DNA from: Rhizobium oryzicola
Lineage (GTDB): Bacteria > Pseudomonadota > Alphaproteobacteria > Rhizobiales > Rhizobiaceae
Length of the DNA: 64,000 nt
Assembly: GCF_030504645.1 (NCBI RefSeq)
Contig: NZ_JAUKWQ010000002.1
Coordinates: 558,001 to 622,000, forward strand
Direction of reading: 5' to 3'
In this document: piece after piece, positions 42,636 through 50,969 of the stretch
Position numbering within the stretch: the first letter of the stretch is position 1
How the letters are laid out: each line of letters opens with the position of its first letter
The notes under the pieces: model-generated
What the model saw: only the letters and a program-made list of their open reading frames with translations
What the model was told of the DNA's origin: nothing
The model's database searches: none
Made by a program: the position numbers and the translations under genes

Positions 42636-44246
42636 ATGGAAGAAGTACGCACTCGCATTGAACCTGCCTTTTTTGAAGATAGCATTCCCCCGATTCTAGC
42701 TGACCTCGTTGTAGAGATACAGGGCGCGGCGTCACAGTTGGGTCAAAGCTTGAACGAAGATGCCGCATTCGAGCTATCAGACCTCGTCCGCGTGATGAAC
42801 TGCTACTATTCAAACTTGATTGAGGGGCACAACACTCGCCCTAAAGATATCGAACGTGCATTAGCGGGTGCACAGCTTGAAGAGGCGACACGGCCACTGG
42901 CGCTGGAGGCCAAGGCCCATGTTGTTGTTCAAAGAGAAATTGACCAACTGAACAGGCTTGGCAAGTTGCCTATTCCGACATCTGCAGAATTCATATCCTG
43001 GGTGCACAGACGCTTCTATGAAGAGATGCCAGCTGAATTTCGTTTCGTTGAACAGGCTGACGGTAAAAGGTTTGAAATCGTTCCTGGGGTCTTCCGCGCA
43101 AGAGCGGAAGATGACGTTTCCGTCGGGCGGCATCAGCCTCCATCATCCCAGTATGTTCTCGCCTTCATGAAACATTTCTCAGCGAGATACAAAAGCGCCC
43201 AGACGGGCGCAACGAATAGAATTATTGCGATTGCGGCAGCTCATCACCGCCTTAATTTTATACATCCCTTTACTGATGGAAACGGACGGGTCAGCAGGTT
43301 AATGTCCCACGCGATGGCACAGAATTCGGGGATCGGCGGGAAAGGCCTATGGTCGATTTCTCGGGGTCTTGCGCGAGGTCTAAACGACAAAACCGAATAC
43401 AAGCGCATGATGGACCACGCCGATCAACAAAGGATGGGTGATAGAGACGGTCGGGGAAATTTGTCAGCGAAAGCACTCCAAGACTATTGCGAGTGGTTCC
43501 TTTCGGTAGCTCTCGACCAAATTAAATTTTCGAACGTCGTATTCGCCTTTGACACACTGGAAGCGCGTTACAGGAAATTGGCTGAAACCCTGATAGACGA
43601 CAAGCGGGCACCGGATGTGATCTCTGCCGTCTTAAAACACGGAACGATGGATCGTGGAGACATTAGCCTGATCACAAAAACCTCAGACCGCACCGCTCGA
43701 AACACGCTGAAAGAATTACTAGACTTTGGGTTTCTGAAATCGTCGACGCCTAAAACTCCCGTACGCATCGCCTTCCCACTGGATTACCGGGACCGACTCT
43801 TCCCAAATTTGTTTGCAGATGTTGAGGTGGACGCGCCTGCGCCCAAAGTTCCGGCGTTTCTCATGAAAAGCGAAACTAAATCCAAAGCCATCCCGCTGAC
43901 GACGGCATCGCCAGATGTGGAATTCCAAAAACGCATAGATTTCGTCCCGATGCTCCTGCAGACGATGGGCATACAGTTTATCATTGGAAAAATTGCCGCT
44001 GAAGCACTCGCAGACAGCGGCGGACAAGAGGTTGATTGGCGTGATGTCGAAGATCGCGTGATCACCGAAGCTATTGGCGAGCACGGCTTCTCTCGGACGG
44101 CTGTGATCGACGACTTGTCGAAGTTTAGTCCCGGTACTCTGACCGAAAACCAAAAAGATGACCTCACTATGAGAGTGTACGAAGCAGCTCCTTACCTGGT
44201 GGCCAAATACAATAAAAAGTTCGAAGGCAAAGGACCGAAACGCTGA
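42636..44246 (+). CDS. Fic-family AMP-transferase-like protein, 536 aa
   Basis: The catalytic motif HPFTDGNGRVSR (His210-Arg221) is complete. The N-terminal inhibitory helix motif is SNLIEG (Ser59, Glu63), matching the S/T-x-x-x-E-G/N of class II Fic proteins, which keep themselves inactive. The N-terminal ~110 residues hold that helix, and the C-terminal ~230 residues include a winged-helix segment (RTARNTLKELLDFGFLKSS) and a helical tail that may recognise target or DNA. Usual activity is AMPylation of a host protein, often as toxin or defence. Lone gene with an iteron-rich leader. Confidence 0.82.
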   Translation: MEEVRTRIEPAFFEDSIPPILADLVVEIQGAASQLGQSLNEDAAFELSDLVRVMNCYYSNLIEGHNTRPKDIERALAGAQLEEATRPLALEAKAHVVVQREIDQLNRLGKLPIPTSAEFISWVHRRFYEEMPAEFRFVEQADGKRFEIVPGVFRARAEDDVSVGRHQPPSSQYVLAFMKHFSARYKSAQTGATNRIIAIAAAHHRLNFIHPFTDGNGRVSRLMSHAMAQNSGIGGKGLWSISRGLARGLNDKTEYKRMMDHADQQRMGDRDGRGNLSAKALQDYCEWFLSVALDQIKFSNVVFAFDTLEARYRKLAETLIDDKRAPDVISAVLKHGTMDRGDISLITKTSDRTARNTLKELLDFGFLKSSTPKTPVRIAFPLDYRDRLFPNLFADVEVDAPAPKVPAFLMKSETKSKAIPLTTASPDVEFQKRIDFVPMLLQTMGIQFIIGKIAAEALADSGGQEVDWRDVEDRVITEAIGEHGFSRTAVIDDLSKFSPGTLTENQKDDLTMRVYEAAPYLVAKYNKKFEGKGPKR

Positions 44247-44396
44247 TATGCAGCCACGCTTCGGCACGAAAGGGATGCGAAGGTACAAATCATCGTCAGG
44301 GTTCTAGTTCAGCTCACCGTCACTTGCGAACTTTAGTCGGTTTTTAGGCCGCCTGGACGCCACTCCCGGCTGTATCGTTTTTCAATATGGAATTAT

Positions 44397-44525
44397 GTTC
44401 AAACGTATGTGGTGACGGACCCCTGTTTGCTCAGGGGTTTGAGGCGACGCGCTCAAATGAATGTGGCGACTGCGTCTAAAAAATTAGGATTTTCAATGCG
44501 CCTCTGTTCGAAGGTATGTGGCGAG
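44397..44525 (+). repeat. Three TnsB-site-like repeats at right end
   Basis: Three direct copies of a GTTCRAANGTATGTGGCGAC-like unit lie at 44397-44416, 44451-44470 and 44506-44525, spaced 54 and 55 bases. The outermost one forms the terminal repeat. Spaced transposase sites inside one end are characteristic of Tn7-type elements. Confidence 0.7.
44419..44438 (+). terminator. Hairpin between end repeats
   Basis: ACCCCTG and CAGGGGT form a 7-bp stem with a TTTGCT loop, ~170 bases after the fic stop and inside the transposon end. Weak terminator; no T-run beyond TTTG. Confidence 0.4.
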
Positions 44526-44530
44526 CGGCA
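44506..44530 (+). repeat. Right terminal inverted repeat
   Basis: Reads GTTCGAAGGTATGTGGCGAG then CGGCA. Its reverse complement matches the left end (18001-18025) at 21 of 25 positions. Directly followed by AAACT, the duplicate of the left flank. Confidence 0.7.
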
Positions 44531-44535
44531 AAACT
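44531..44535. repeat. Right target-site duplication (AAACT)
   Basis: Identical to 17996-18000 directly outside the left repeat. Confidence 0.7.
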
Positions 44536-44583
44536 AATAATTTCAATTAGTTAATTTGTGCTTGTTGTAGCCGGACGCGGATT

Positions 44584-44617
44584 TCCGGAATTTTGACACC
44601 GCGATCCGGAATTTTGG
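44584..44617 (+). repeat. Short direct repeat TCCGGAATTTTG, possible IS end relic
   Basis: TCCGGAATTTTG occurs twice, at 44584-44595 and 44605-44616, 21 bases apart, in the ~150 bases between the transposon end and the tcmP stop. Closely spaced repeats of this type are found at the ends of IS21-family elements, but no transposase is present here. Assignment uncertain. Confidence 0.35.
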
Positions 44618-44683
44618 TTTTCCGGGAGGAATTCCTAATTAGCGAATGCGATGCTGATAACTTCTATCCTTGCCGGTCAGTCA

Positions 44684-45949
44684 TCAATCCTTAAAGGACC
44701 AAAACCTGCCCTGTCGGTTTAACGAAATCGTGTCCTTCCACGTTGGTGTAGAGGCTCGTCTCTCAACGTTCTTTTCGTTTCTAAGGTCAAGCTCCCGCTC
44801 GCTTACGAGAAATGCAGTCACATCGGCAATGTCGGCCAGTCGCGCCGGTGTCTCGTTCGCTATGGACTTCACGAAAGCTCCGTAAGGAAGCCTGTCGTCT
44901 TGGTGTTGTTCGTGTAGCCGCTTTAGGAAATCTTCTGCCAATCTCTCCCGCATTAAGGCCCTGTCTGCTTGGCCAAACAGGAAGTCGGGAGCGTTATGTG
45001 GATCGGCTTTCGGGTCGAACCCGAGCATCTCTAATCCTCCATGTCCCATATGTAATGATTGATTGTTGATCGCCCAGTGGCTGTCCACCATAACGTTCCG
45101 AGCTTTCACGTGGTGGGAAAGGTGAAGGAGCCAAAGATCCTTGCGGGCTTTCTGAGAGCGCAAGAAAAATGGGCTCTGAAATGTGGTCCCGGTTCGAAAC
45201 TTGAGGTGTTGGAGAAGTAAGCGTTGGATAACGTAGCGTCCGCCCCAATCGGCCTTCAAACGAAGAAACTCACTAATTTGTGCTTCGGAAAGTTCAATTG
45301 GCGCGGTCCGCTGGACGATTGCCGGATTTTTCGACAGGTAATCGATCAGCCATCCAACAGCGAAAGTAAGAATGCACTCTGCTGCTGAAAAGCGCAGGAT
45401 TTGCCTGACAATTTCTAGATTTACATCCGTGTAGCCGAGCTGGTCGAGAAGAAAGATCGATCGGCCGACAGAGCCGCGAGTTCTCTTTTCTATCCGCGCT
45501 GAAATGGTTGGAAAGACGTCTTCGAACTTCGAGTTATGAAGGAAGATCGTTTGACCAATTTTCGCGGAGTAACCGTGCGTCTTCAACTCTTCGTGGAGGA
45601 AATCTATGTGGTCTTTGTCGCTGTCGACGAAGTGAAATTCAGCGTCGATGTCAAGTTTCTGATTTCGGCCTTGGTTCGCTCTCTTTTCGGCAGCTTCTAC
45701 CGCCTCTAGGAACAGCAGAGGTGTGCCTTTCACAAATTGTCCGTCGCGAACGAAGCGTCCACCACCACAGAAGCCATCCACCAGTGTGATTCGTTGCCGC
45801 GTCTGTGCAGGGCTGACCAGAATGGCTGGGAAATAGCTTTCAAGATAAGCAGAAATCAGTCTGAGTTTCGCGTCGCTGTGGTCCTCAAGAGGAGGAGGCG
45901 TAGCGCCCGGTTTCCAGCCAAACGTCTTAATTGTTGTAACTCCCACCAT
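44684..45949 (-). CDS. tcmP: Three-Cys-motif partner protein TcmP, 421 aa
   Basis: The opening (KLRLISAYLESYFPAIL, then TLVDGFCGGGRF) and the overall length are those of TcmP, a family named for its genetic link to the three-Cys-motif protein encoded just upstream. The GFCGGG segment resembles a nucleotide- or SAM-binding loop. The middle part has FLLDQLGYTDV. Biochemical role unknown; the pair is often found in phage-defence neighbourhoods. It ends ~150 bases outside the Tn7-like right end, so it is not part of that element. Confidence 0.75.
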   Translation of the reverse strand: MVGVTTIKTFGWKPGATPPPLEDHSDAKLRLISAYLESYFPAILVSPAQTRQRITLVDGFCGGGRFVRDGQFVKGTPLLFLEAVEAAEKRANQGRNQKLDIDAEFHFVDSDKDHIDFLHEELKTHGYSAKIGQTIFLHNSKFEDVFPTISARIEKRTRGSVGRSIFLLDQLGYTDVNLEIVRQILRFSAAECILTFAVGWLIDYLSKNPAIVQRTAPIELSEAQISEFLRLKADWGGRYVIQRLLLQHLKFRTGTTFQSPFFLRSQKARKDLWLLHLSHHVKARNVMVDSHWAINNQSLHMGHGGLEMLGFDPKADPHNAPDFLFGQADRALMRERLAEDFLKRLHEQHQDDRLPYGAFVKSIANETPARLADIADVTAFLVSERELDLRNEKNVERRASTPTWKDTISLNRQGRFWSFKD

Positions 45950-45982
45950 TTACAGGCAGTGAGTTGTGATTGAGATGATTCG

Positions 45983-46819
45983 TCAAGCGCGCAACTTGAG
46001 ATCACCTTCCTTTATCTGGGGAAATTCTCGGATCAACTCTCCGTCGAGCAAGCCACCACCTTTACCAAACTGGTCGAGCTCCTTGATCAAGTTGGCCGGG
46101 CACCCTTCTTCCTGGACCAGTGGGTTGTTTGTTGCTGCACCCCACTGCTTGTGGAATGGAGCAATGCCGAAACGGCGGCAGTCGGCAACAATATCGCGTG
46201 CCCACTGTGCCATCATCGGTCGTGCGCCAGGTCCACTTTCGCCTCCGCTGATTAGCCAATTCGGCTTCGGATCATCTTCCGCGAGCCGCAGCGGCCCGAT
46301 CGCAGGTTCATAGGATACGAACCACACTGCCGCAGGAATTTCAGAGATGAACCGTTTGCGCTGCTCAAAACGAGCTTGATCTTCTGCCGTGAAACCGAGC
46401 CAAACGTTATGGTAGCCTTGCGTGCCCCAATCTGGTGGGAGCATCTTCTTGATGTTCTGTGGCCTCTTCGTAAGAAGCTGCCAATCCAAGGCAGGTGTCG
46501 CCTTGATTACTTCGAAGAGATCCGCACGCCATTGCGGATCTGCCTGGTTATCAAAGACGTCTGCCAGCGAAGCACAAAACACGCGCTGCCGTCGGCCGTG
46601 CTGTGCAGCAAATTGAGCCGCCTTTTGCTGCCAGATATGAGGGGCTTTCCAATAAGCCTCGGTTGTTCGCTTTCGCGGCGAGTTGCCCCATTTGACGTGG
46701 CCGGATCGTTTCGACCAGGCCTCTGCATAGCAATTGTCGCAACCAGGGCTAATGTTGGTGCAACCGGTCCAGGGGTTGAACGTGTGGTCGGTCCACTCAA
46801 TAGCTGAATTCATGGCCAT
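45983..46819 (-). CDS. Phage Gp37/Gp68-family three-Cys-motif protein, 278 aa
   Basis: The opening AIEWTDHTFNPWTGCTNI carries the three-Cys motif (Cys20, Cys27, Cys30 in GCTNISPGCDNCY), characteristic of the Gp37/Gp68 family, which resembles radical-SAM-type iron-sulphur binding. Further family pieces (LLTKRPQN, WFVSYEPAIGPLRL, WLISGGESGPGARP) are present. Start at 46819 has a GGGAGA site; an ATG two codons in is an alternative. Directly upstream of tcmP (33-base gap), as usual. Function unknown; modification of nucleic acid is a common suggestion. Confidence 0.85.
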   Translation of the reverse strand: MAMNSAIEWTDHTFNPWTGCTNISPGCDNCYAEAWSKRSGHVKWGNSPRKRTTEAYWKAPHIWQQKAAQFAAQHGRRQRVFCASLADVFDNQADPQWRADLFEVIKATPALDWQLLTKRPQNIKKMLPPDWGTQGYHNVWLGFTAEDQARFEQRKRFISEIPAAVWFVSYEPAIGPLRLAEDDPKPNWLISGGESGPGARPMMAQWARDIVADCRRFGIAPFHKQWGAATNNPLVQEEGCPANLIKELDQFGKGGGLLDGELIREFPQIKEGDLKLRA

Positions 46820-46881
46820 CGCACGTCTCCCTGCACCAAATCACGCTCATTCTACCTTCAACTTTTATGGTCACCAAAGAC

Positions 46882-47409
46882 TTAATCGTAGGACCTAAAG
46901 TTCGAGATTATGATTTCCTTGACCTCCTTGATCCGCCCCTGGCCTTGAAGCGAATAGCTGCAATCCACCTCCTGGATCTCGAATTTTGAAAAGGTCTCAA
47001 AGACCTCTTGAAGGGCGTTCAAAGACATTATGAAGCGGCCTTGAAGCCGTCCGAGAACGTCCGCCATCTCCGCAAACTCCTCCCGGCTGAACACGGCCTT
47101 GCCGTAATCATCCTCGCAGCCCCAATAGGGTGGATCGAGATAGAAGAGTGTGCCGGGGCGATCATATCGTTCGATGAAGGCGCGCCAGGGCAGGTTCTCG
47201 ATGACGACGCCTGCCACGCGCTCGTGGATCTCTTCAAGCTGCGGTGCGAGCCTTGAGAGATTGAACCGGCCACCGTCCATGGTCACGCCGAGGGTCTGGC
47301 CCCGAACCTTTTCGCCGAAGGCCAGGCGCTGAAGGTAGAGGAAGCGGGCGGCTCGCTCCAGGTCGGTCAGTGTTGATGGGGCTGTTTGCGAACACCCAAT
47401 CGATTCCGC
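46882..47409 (-). pseudogene. Truncated DNA adenine methylase (Dam/D12 class)
   Basis: The frame encodes the C-terminal part of a D12-class N6-adenine methylase: LERAARFLYLQRLAFG, then the catalytic DPPY in LFYLDPPYWGCEDDYG and the end IISNFRSYD. The frame is open upstream of the ATG at 47286 up to an in-frame TGA at 47410-47412, but the N-terminal SAM-binding FxGxG part is absent. The first homologous residues begin near the TGA, so the 5' half has been deleted, probably where accessory DNA joined the chromosome. Not expected to methylate. Confidence 0.75.
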
Positions 47410-47449
47410 TCAAGGGCGCGGATCGCCGGTCTAATGAAATCAAGATGCG

Positions 47450-48337
47450 TTAACCGCCAGGCATTAATCGCGAGGTCGCTCGAAACGCGCGCAACTTGCT
47501 CAGAGCCCTTATCGATCGACCATCATCGATAGCGGCGAGATCGAGAATAATGGCATTGGCAATGGTCATCGGCACCACCAGCGACTGTGATTGACCCGGC
47601 TCACCGCGCGATACCGCAATGTGATGATCCGGGGCGGGATCCATCCGCGCTGCGTGCAGATCCGTCAGTGCCAATGTCACGGCGCCGCGTTCTGCTGCAA
47701 TTCGCCGAACCTCTTGTACCAGAGGAGCAGCGCGACGGAAGGAGAGAAGCCACAACACGTCCCCCTCCGACAGCGAACACAGCAATTCCGGCAGTTGCTC
47801 CATTTGTGCCGCTATATTGATTGCATGATAGCCGGATCGCGTGAGGCGAAGCCCAATCAAGGCCGAAAGGGCCGCCGAATGACCGCGGCCGAAGACAAAG
47901 ATGCGGCGGCCATCACGAAGGCGCTCGGAAAACGCGCGAATATCGCTATCGGAAACGGCATTGCGGATGTTGTTCAGGGCGGCGATCTCGCTGTCCAAAA
48001 CGGATGCCAGCAAGCTGCCTTCCTCTGCGCGAACCAATCTAGCCGCCATTCGGGCCGCAGAGCTTTCAAAATCCCCGTTCTCACCTTCTGTCAGGCTGGA
48101 CTGCAGGAAGCTGCGGAATTCAGGATAGCCCTTGAAGCCGAGCCGGCGTGCAAGCCGTACCGCCGAGGCGGGATGGACACCTGCACGGGTGGAAACATCC
48201 TTTCCATTGTCCATGGCGGCGCGGATCGGATCCTGGATCAGCACATCGAGGAGCCGCGTATCCGCCTGCGTCAGGCGCGCCGAATGCTGGCTGATCAGAT
48301 CGCTCAGTTGGAGTGGTGCTGTACTCTGGTCGTTCAT
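47450..48337 (-). CDS. RpiR-family transcriptional regulator, 295 aa
   Basis: The start is taken at 48337 (MNDQSTAPLQL), with a GGGA ribosome site six bases away; an ATG two codons upstream is possible. Residues ~20-85 are the RpiR helix-turn-helix (TRAGVHPASAVRLARRLGFKGY), and residues ~125-280 a SIS sugar-phosphate-binding domain (VFGRGHSAALSALIGLRL). It follows the Ugp-like operon on the same strand and probably controls it in response to a phosphorylated sugar or glycerol compound. Confidence 0.85.
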   Translation of the reverse strand: MNDQSTAPLQLSDLISQHSARLTQADTRLLDVLIQDPIRAAMDNGKDVSTRAGVHPASAVRLARRLGFKGYPEFRSFLQSSLTEGENGDFESSAARMAARLVRAEEGSLLASVLDSEIAALNNIRNAVSDSDIRAFSERLRDGRRIFVFGRGHSAALSALIGLRLTRSGYHAINIAAQMEQLPELLCSLSEGDVLWLLSFRRAAPLVQEVRRIAAERGAVTLALTDLHAARMDPAPDHHIAVSRGEPGQSQSLVVPMTIANAIILDLAAIDDGRSIRALSKLRAFRATSRLMPGG

Positions 48338-48361
48338 GCACATTCCCGTTTATCAAGGAAC

Positions 48362-49399
48362 TTACGCGTGATGCGTCGGCTCCACTCTTGCCCCAGTCTG
48401 GCTATCGAAAAAGAGTGCCCGGTCAGGATCATAGGAAATCCACAGGTCGTAGAGCCCTGCCGAGACCGACCTGCGCGGTGCAGCGGCCGTGAGCCGGCCA
48501 GCCGGGGTGTCGCAATGCAACAGCATATCGGACCCCGTCATCTCGGACAGCACGATCCGCGCCGGCAGAGCCGGTTCGCCCGGCTTGCCTTCATGGACGG
48601 ATAGGATCTCGGGTCTGAGACCCGCGGTCAGCCCCTGCATGCCTTGCAAGCCCGGCAGTTTAACGGCATCCACGAAGTTAATCGGCGGAGAACCCAGGAA
48701 ACCGGCCACGAAGCGGTTTGACGGACGGTCGTAGATCTCGGCAGGACGGTCGAATTGCAGCAGATGGCCATCCTTCATGACCGCAATTCTGTCTGCCAGC
48801 GACAAGGCCTCCGTCTGGTCGTGCGTCACATAGATCATGGTCGCGCCCAGTTGCCGGTGCAGTTCCTTGATCTCAGTGCGCATGGTGATGCGAAGGGCGT
48901 TGTCGAGATTCGAAAGTGGTTCATCCATCAGGAAGATCGAAGCGTTGCGGGCCATCGCCCGCCCCATGGCAACACGCTGGCGCTGACCGCCCGACAGCGC
49001 GCCGGGCTTGCGGTCCAGATAGGGCTCCAGCTGCAGCATGCGCGCCACGTCTTCGGCGCGGTGGTTGCGCTCGGCCTTCGGCATCCCGCGCAGTTCCAAC
49101 CCAAACGCGATATTTTCCCTGACCGTCATGTGCGGGTAGAGCGCATAGCTCTGGAAGATCATCGCGATATCGCGATCCTGCGGCGGAAGATTGTTGGCGA
49201 TCCGCCCGCCGATCTCGATCTCGCCTTCTTCGCAGCGGTCCAGCCCCGCGATCAGGCGCAGCAACGTGGATTTGCCACATCCAGAGGGGCCAACGATGAC
49301 GACGAATTCGCCGGGCTGGATATCCATGGAAACGCTGTGCAGGACTTGGGGCCCATTCGGATAGGCCTTGCGAATGTTGCGAAGGGAAATGCCGCTCAT
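48362..49399 (-). CDS. ugpC: ABC importer ATP-binding subunit (UgpC/MalK-like), 345 aa
   Basis: The start at 49399 overlaps the UgpQ-like stop (ATGA), giving MSGISLRNIRKAY; the longer frame is rejected. Walker A GPSGCGKST (37-45), Q-loop FQSYALYP, signature LSGGQRQ and Walker B IFLMDEP are present, followed by a C-terminal MalK-type regulatory OB domain (PARIVLSEMTG). It energises the UgpA/UgpE permeases upstream. Family and operon support carbohydrate or glycerol-phosphate import; the exact substrate is not proven. Confidence 0.85.
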   Translation of the reverse strand: MSGISLRNIRKAYPNGPQVLHSVSMDIQPGEFVVIVGPSGCGKSTLLRLIAGLDRCEEGEIEIGGRIANNLPPQDRDIAMIFQSYALYPHMTVRENIAFGLELRGMPKAERNHRAEDVARMLQLEPYLDRKPGALSGGQRQRVAMGRAMARNASIFLMDEPLSNLDNALRITMRTEIKELHRQLGATMIYVTHDQTEALSLADRIAVMKDGHLLQFDRPAEIYDRPSNRFVAGFLGSPPINFVDAVKLPGLQGMQGLTAGLRPEILSVHEGKPGEPALPARIVLSEMTGSDMLLHCDTPAGRLTAAAPRRSVSAGLYDLWISYDPDRALFFDSQTGARVEPTHHA

Positions 49400-50145
49400 G
49401 CCGATGTCTCCGAACGATAGCGGTGGCGAAGTGCAATCGCCAAGGTCGGTCGATCCGTTGTGAAAACCTTGACGCCCAGTTCGAGTGCCTTTTCGATCTG
49501 CGGCACGGTGTGTGCGGCCCAGCAGCCGAAATCGATACCAGCTGTCCGGACCTCCTCGGCCAGTCGGGCATCGGCATTGTCGATGTGCACCCCGATTTCC
49601 GGAATGCCATGCGCCTTGCAAAGTTCGATCACGGCGTCTGTTCCCACCTGGCGCAGCACTTGCGGACTGACCAGCCACAGCCGTGGTCGGTCCGTTGCCG
49701 TCGCTAGCTCATCCAGTGATTCGATCAGGAAGGATGAGAAGATCGTGCGCTCCAGCATGACATGCTGCGCTAGGACATTGATGACCTCAGACACAAAATC
49801 CGGATACGGAATGCCATCGACACCGGGCTTGATCTCGCAGCGGAAATCAACGCGGGAGTGAGCATAGAGTGCGCACAATTCCTCAAGTGTCAGCGGGTGG
49901 CCGCCAGCCCCGTAATTGATGGTGGCAGCTTTCACGTCCGCGAGCGTCTGCGTGGCGATTGCGCCGGTGCGGTCGGTGGTGCCATCCAGTGTGGCATCGT
50001 GATGAACGACGATGGCGCCATCTATCGTCGGATGGACGTCGAATTCCACCTCTTCCAGCGCCATGGCAGCCGTGGCCGCGAAACCTCGTGGCGTGCTGTC
50101 GCCGAACTCCAGAGTTCCACCACGATGGGATGCAATGCGTGTCAT
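49396..50145 (-). CDS. ugpQ: Glycerophosphodiester phosphodiesterase (UgpQ-like), 249 aa
   Basis: The start at 50145 (MTRIASHRGG) has an AAGGACA site. The GDPD active-site set is visible: His7 and Arg8 in HRGG, Glu34 and Asp36 in EVEFDVH, and His49 in VVHHD. It hydrolyses glycerophosphodiesters to glycerol-3-phosphate plus an alcohol. Located inside the importer operon, it indicates that glycerophosphodiesters are the likely cargo. It has no signal peptide, so it acts in the cytosol after uptake. Confidence 0.88.
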   Translation of the reverse strand: MTRIASHRGGTLEFGDSTPRGFAATAAMALEEVEFDVHPTIDGAIVVHHDATLDGTTDRTGAIATQTLADVKAATINYGAGGHPLTLEELCALYAHSRVDFRCEIKPGVDGIPYPDFVSEVINVLAQHVMLERTIFSSFLIESLDELATATDRPRLWLVSPQVLRQVGTDAVIELCKAHGIPEIGVHIDNADARLAEEVRTAGIDFGCWAAHTVPQIEKALELGVKVFTTDRPTLAIALRHRYRSETSA

Positions 50146-50159
50146 GTTCTGTCCTTGAA

Positions 50160-50969
50160 TTATTTCACAGCGCCCATGGTGATGCCGCGCACGAGATGGC
50201 GCTCTACCAGGAAGAAGCCCAGGAGAACGGGGAGGATGGTGATGGTGGAGGCTGCCATGACGAGCGGCCAGTCGACCAACCCCTCGCCAGGATTGATGCG
50301 GTAGAGCCGGGCAAGGCCGATCTGCAGTGTGTAGAGATCCTGCTTGCCGACAGCCACCAGTGGCCAGATGTAATTGTTCCACTCGCCGATGAAGATGTAG
50401 AGCGCCATGGAAGAGATCGCCGGGCGTGACAGCGGCACGATGATGCGCCACAGCACCTGCAGATGCGTTGCACCATCCATATAGGCCGCCTCGTCCAGCG
50501 CCTTCGGAATGCCGCGCATGTATTGCCGCAGGAAGAAGGCAGCGAAACCATTCGAGATGGCAGGCAGGACCAATCCGGCATAGCTGTCGAGCAGCCCGGC
50601 CTTTGCCAGCGTCAGGTAGTTGGGGATGAGGCTGATATGGCTCGGGATCATCAGCGTTGCGACCGTTGCCCCAAACATCAGGTCGCCGCCGCGGAAGCTG
50701 AATCGGGCAAAGGCGAAGGCGGCGAGTGTGGCCACGGTAATGCCGAGCACAGTCACCAAGCCGGAGACGATGACGCTGTTGATCAGATAGCGGGCGAAGT
50801 GGAACTGGCCGATGGCTCGCTGGTAATTGTCGAGCGTGAAGGTGACGCGCCCTGCATAAAAGTCGTCGGCGGTCTGGAACGACATCCAGATGGAATAGAG
50901 CACCGGTGACAGGAACAGCAGGCCGACGACAAGCGACAGCACCGCAACGAAGGGGTTTTCAGGCTTCAT
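50160..50969 (-). CDS. ugpE: ABC importer permease (UgpE-like), 269 aa
   Basis: Start at 50969 (MKPENPFVAVLSL). Six predicted membrane segments and the MalF/G-type EAA loop EAAYMDGATHLQVLWRIIVPLSRP define a BPD-type permease. It overlaps UgpA by 11 bases and is 14 bases upstream of UgpQ, so part of the same transcript. It pairs with UgpA to form the transmembrane channel. Confidence 0.85.
   Translation of the reverse strand: MKPENPFVAVLSLVVGLLFLSPVLYSIWMSFQTADDFYAGRVTFTLDNYQRAIGQFHFARYLINSVIVSGLVTVLGITVATLAAFAFARFSFRGGDLMFGATVATLMIPSHISLIPNYLTLAKAGLLDSYAGLVLPAISNGFAAFFLRQYMRGIPKALDEAAYMDGATHLQVLWRIIVPLSRPAISSMALYIFIGEWNNYIWPLVAVGKQDLYTLQIGLARLYRINPGEGLVDWPLVMAASTITILPVLLGFFLVERHLVRGITMGAVK

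Larger units (their letters stand above)
18001..44530. mobile_element. Tn7-like transposon, 26.5 kb, carrying defence cargo
   Basis: The boundaries are read from the sequence: AAACT on each side, imperfect 25-bp terminal inverted repeats (21 of 25 identical, all four differences transitions) beginning 5'-TGC, and ends of the 5'-TG...CA-3' type. The core 26,813-35,500 encodes two TnsA-like proteins, an FtsH-like AAA protease, TnsB (DDE), TnsC (AAA) and TniQ. The left arm holds a DUF4297-HerA operon, two phosphoesterases and hypothetical genes. The right arm holds CBASS with CapH/CapP-like regulators, a phosphoribosyltransferase-like gene and a Fic gene. Having the transposition genes in the middle is unusual for this family, where they normally sit at one end. 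The target is intergenic, and no glmS, tRNA or CRISPR array is visible next to it. Confidence 0.75.
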
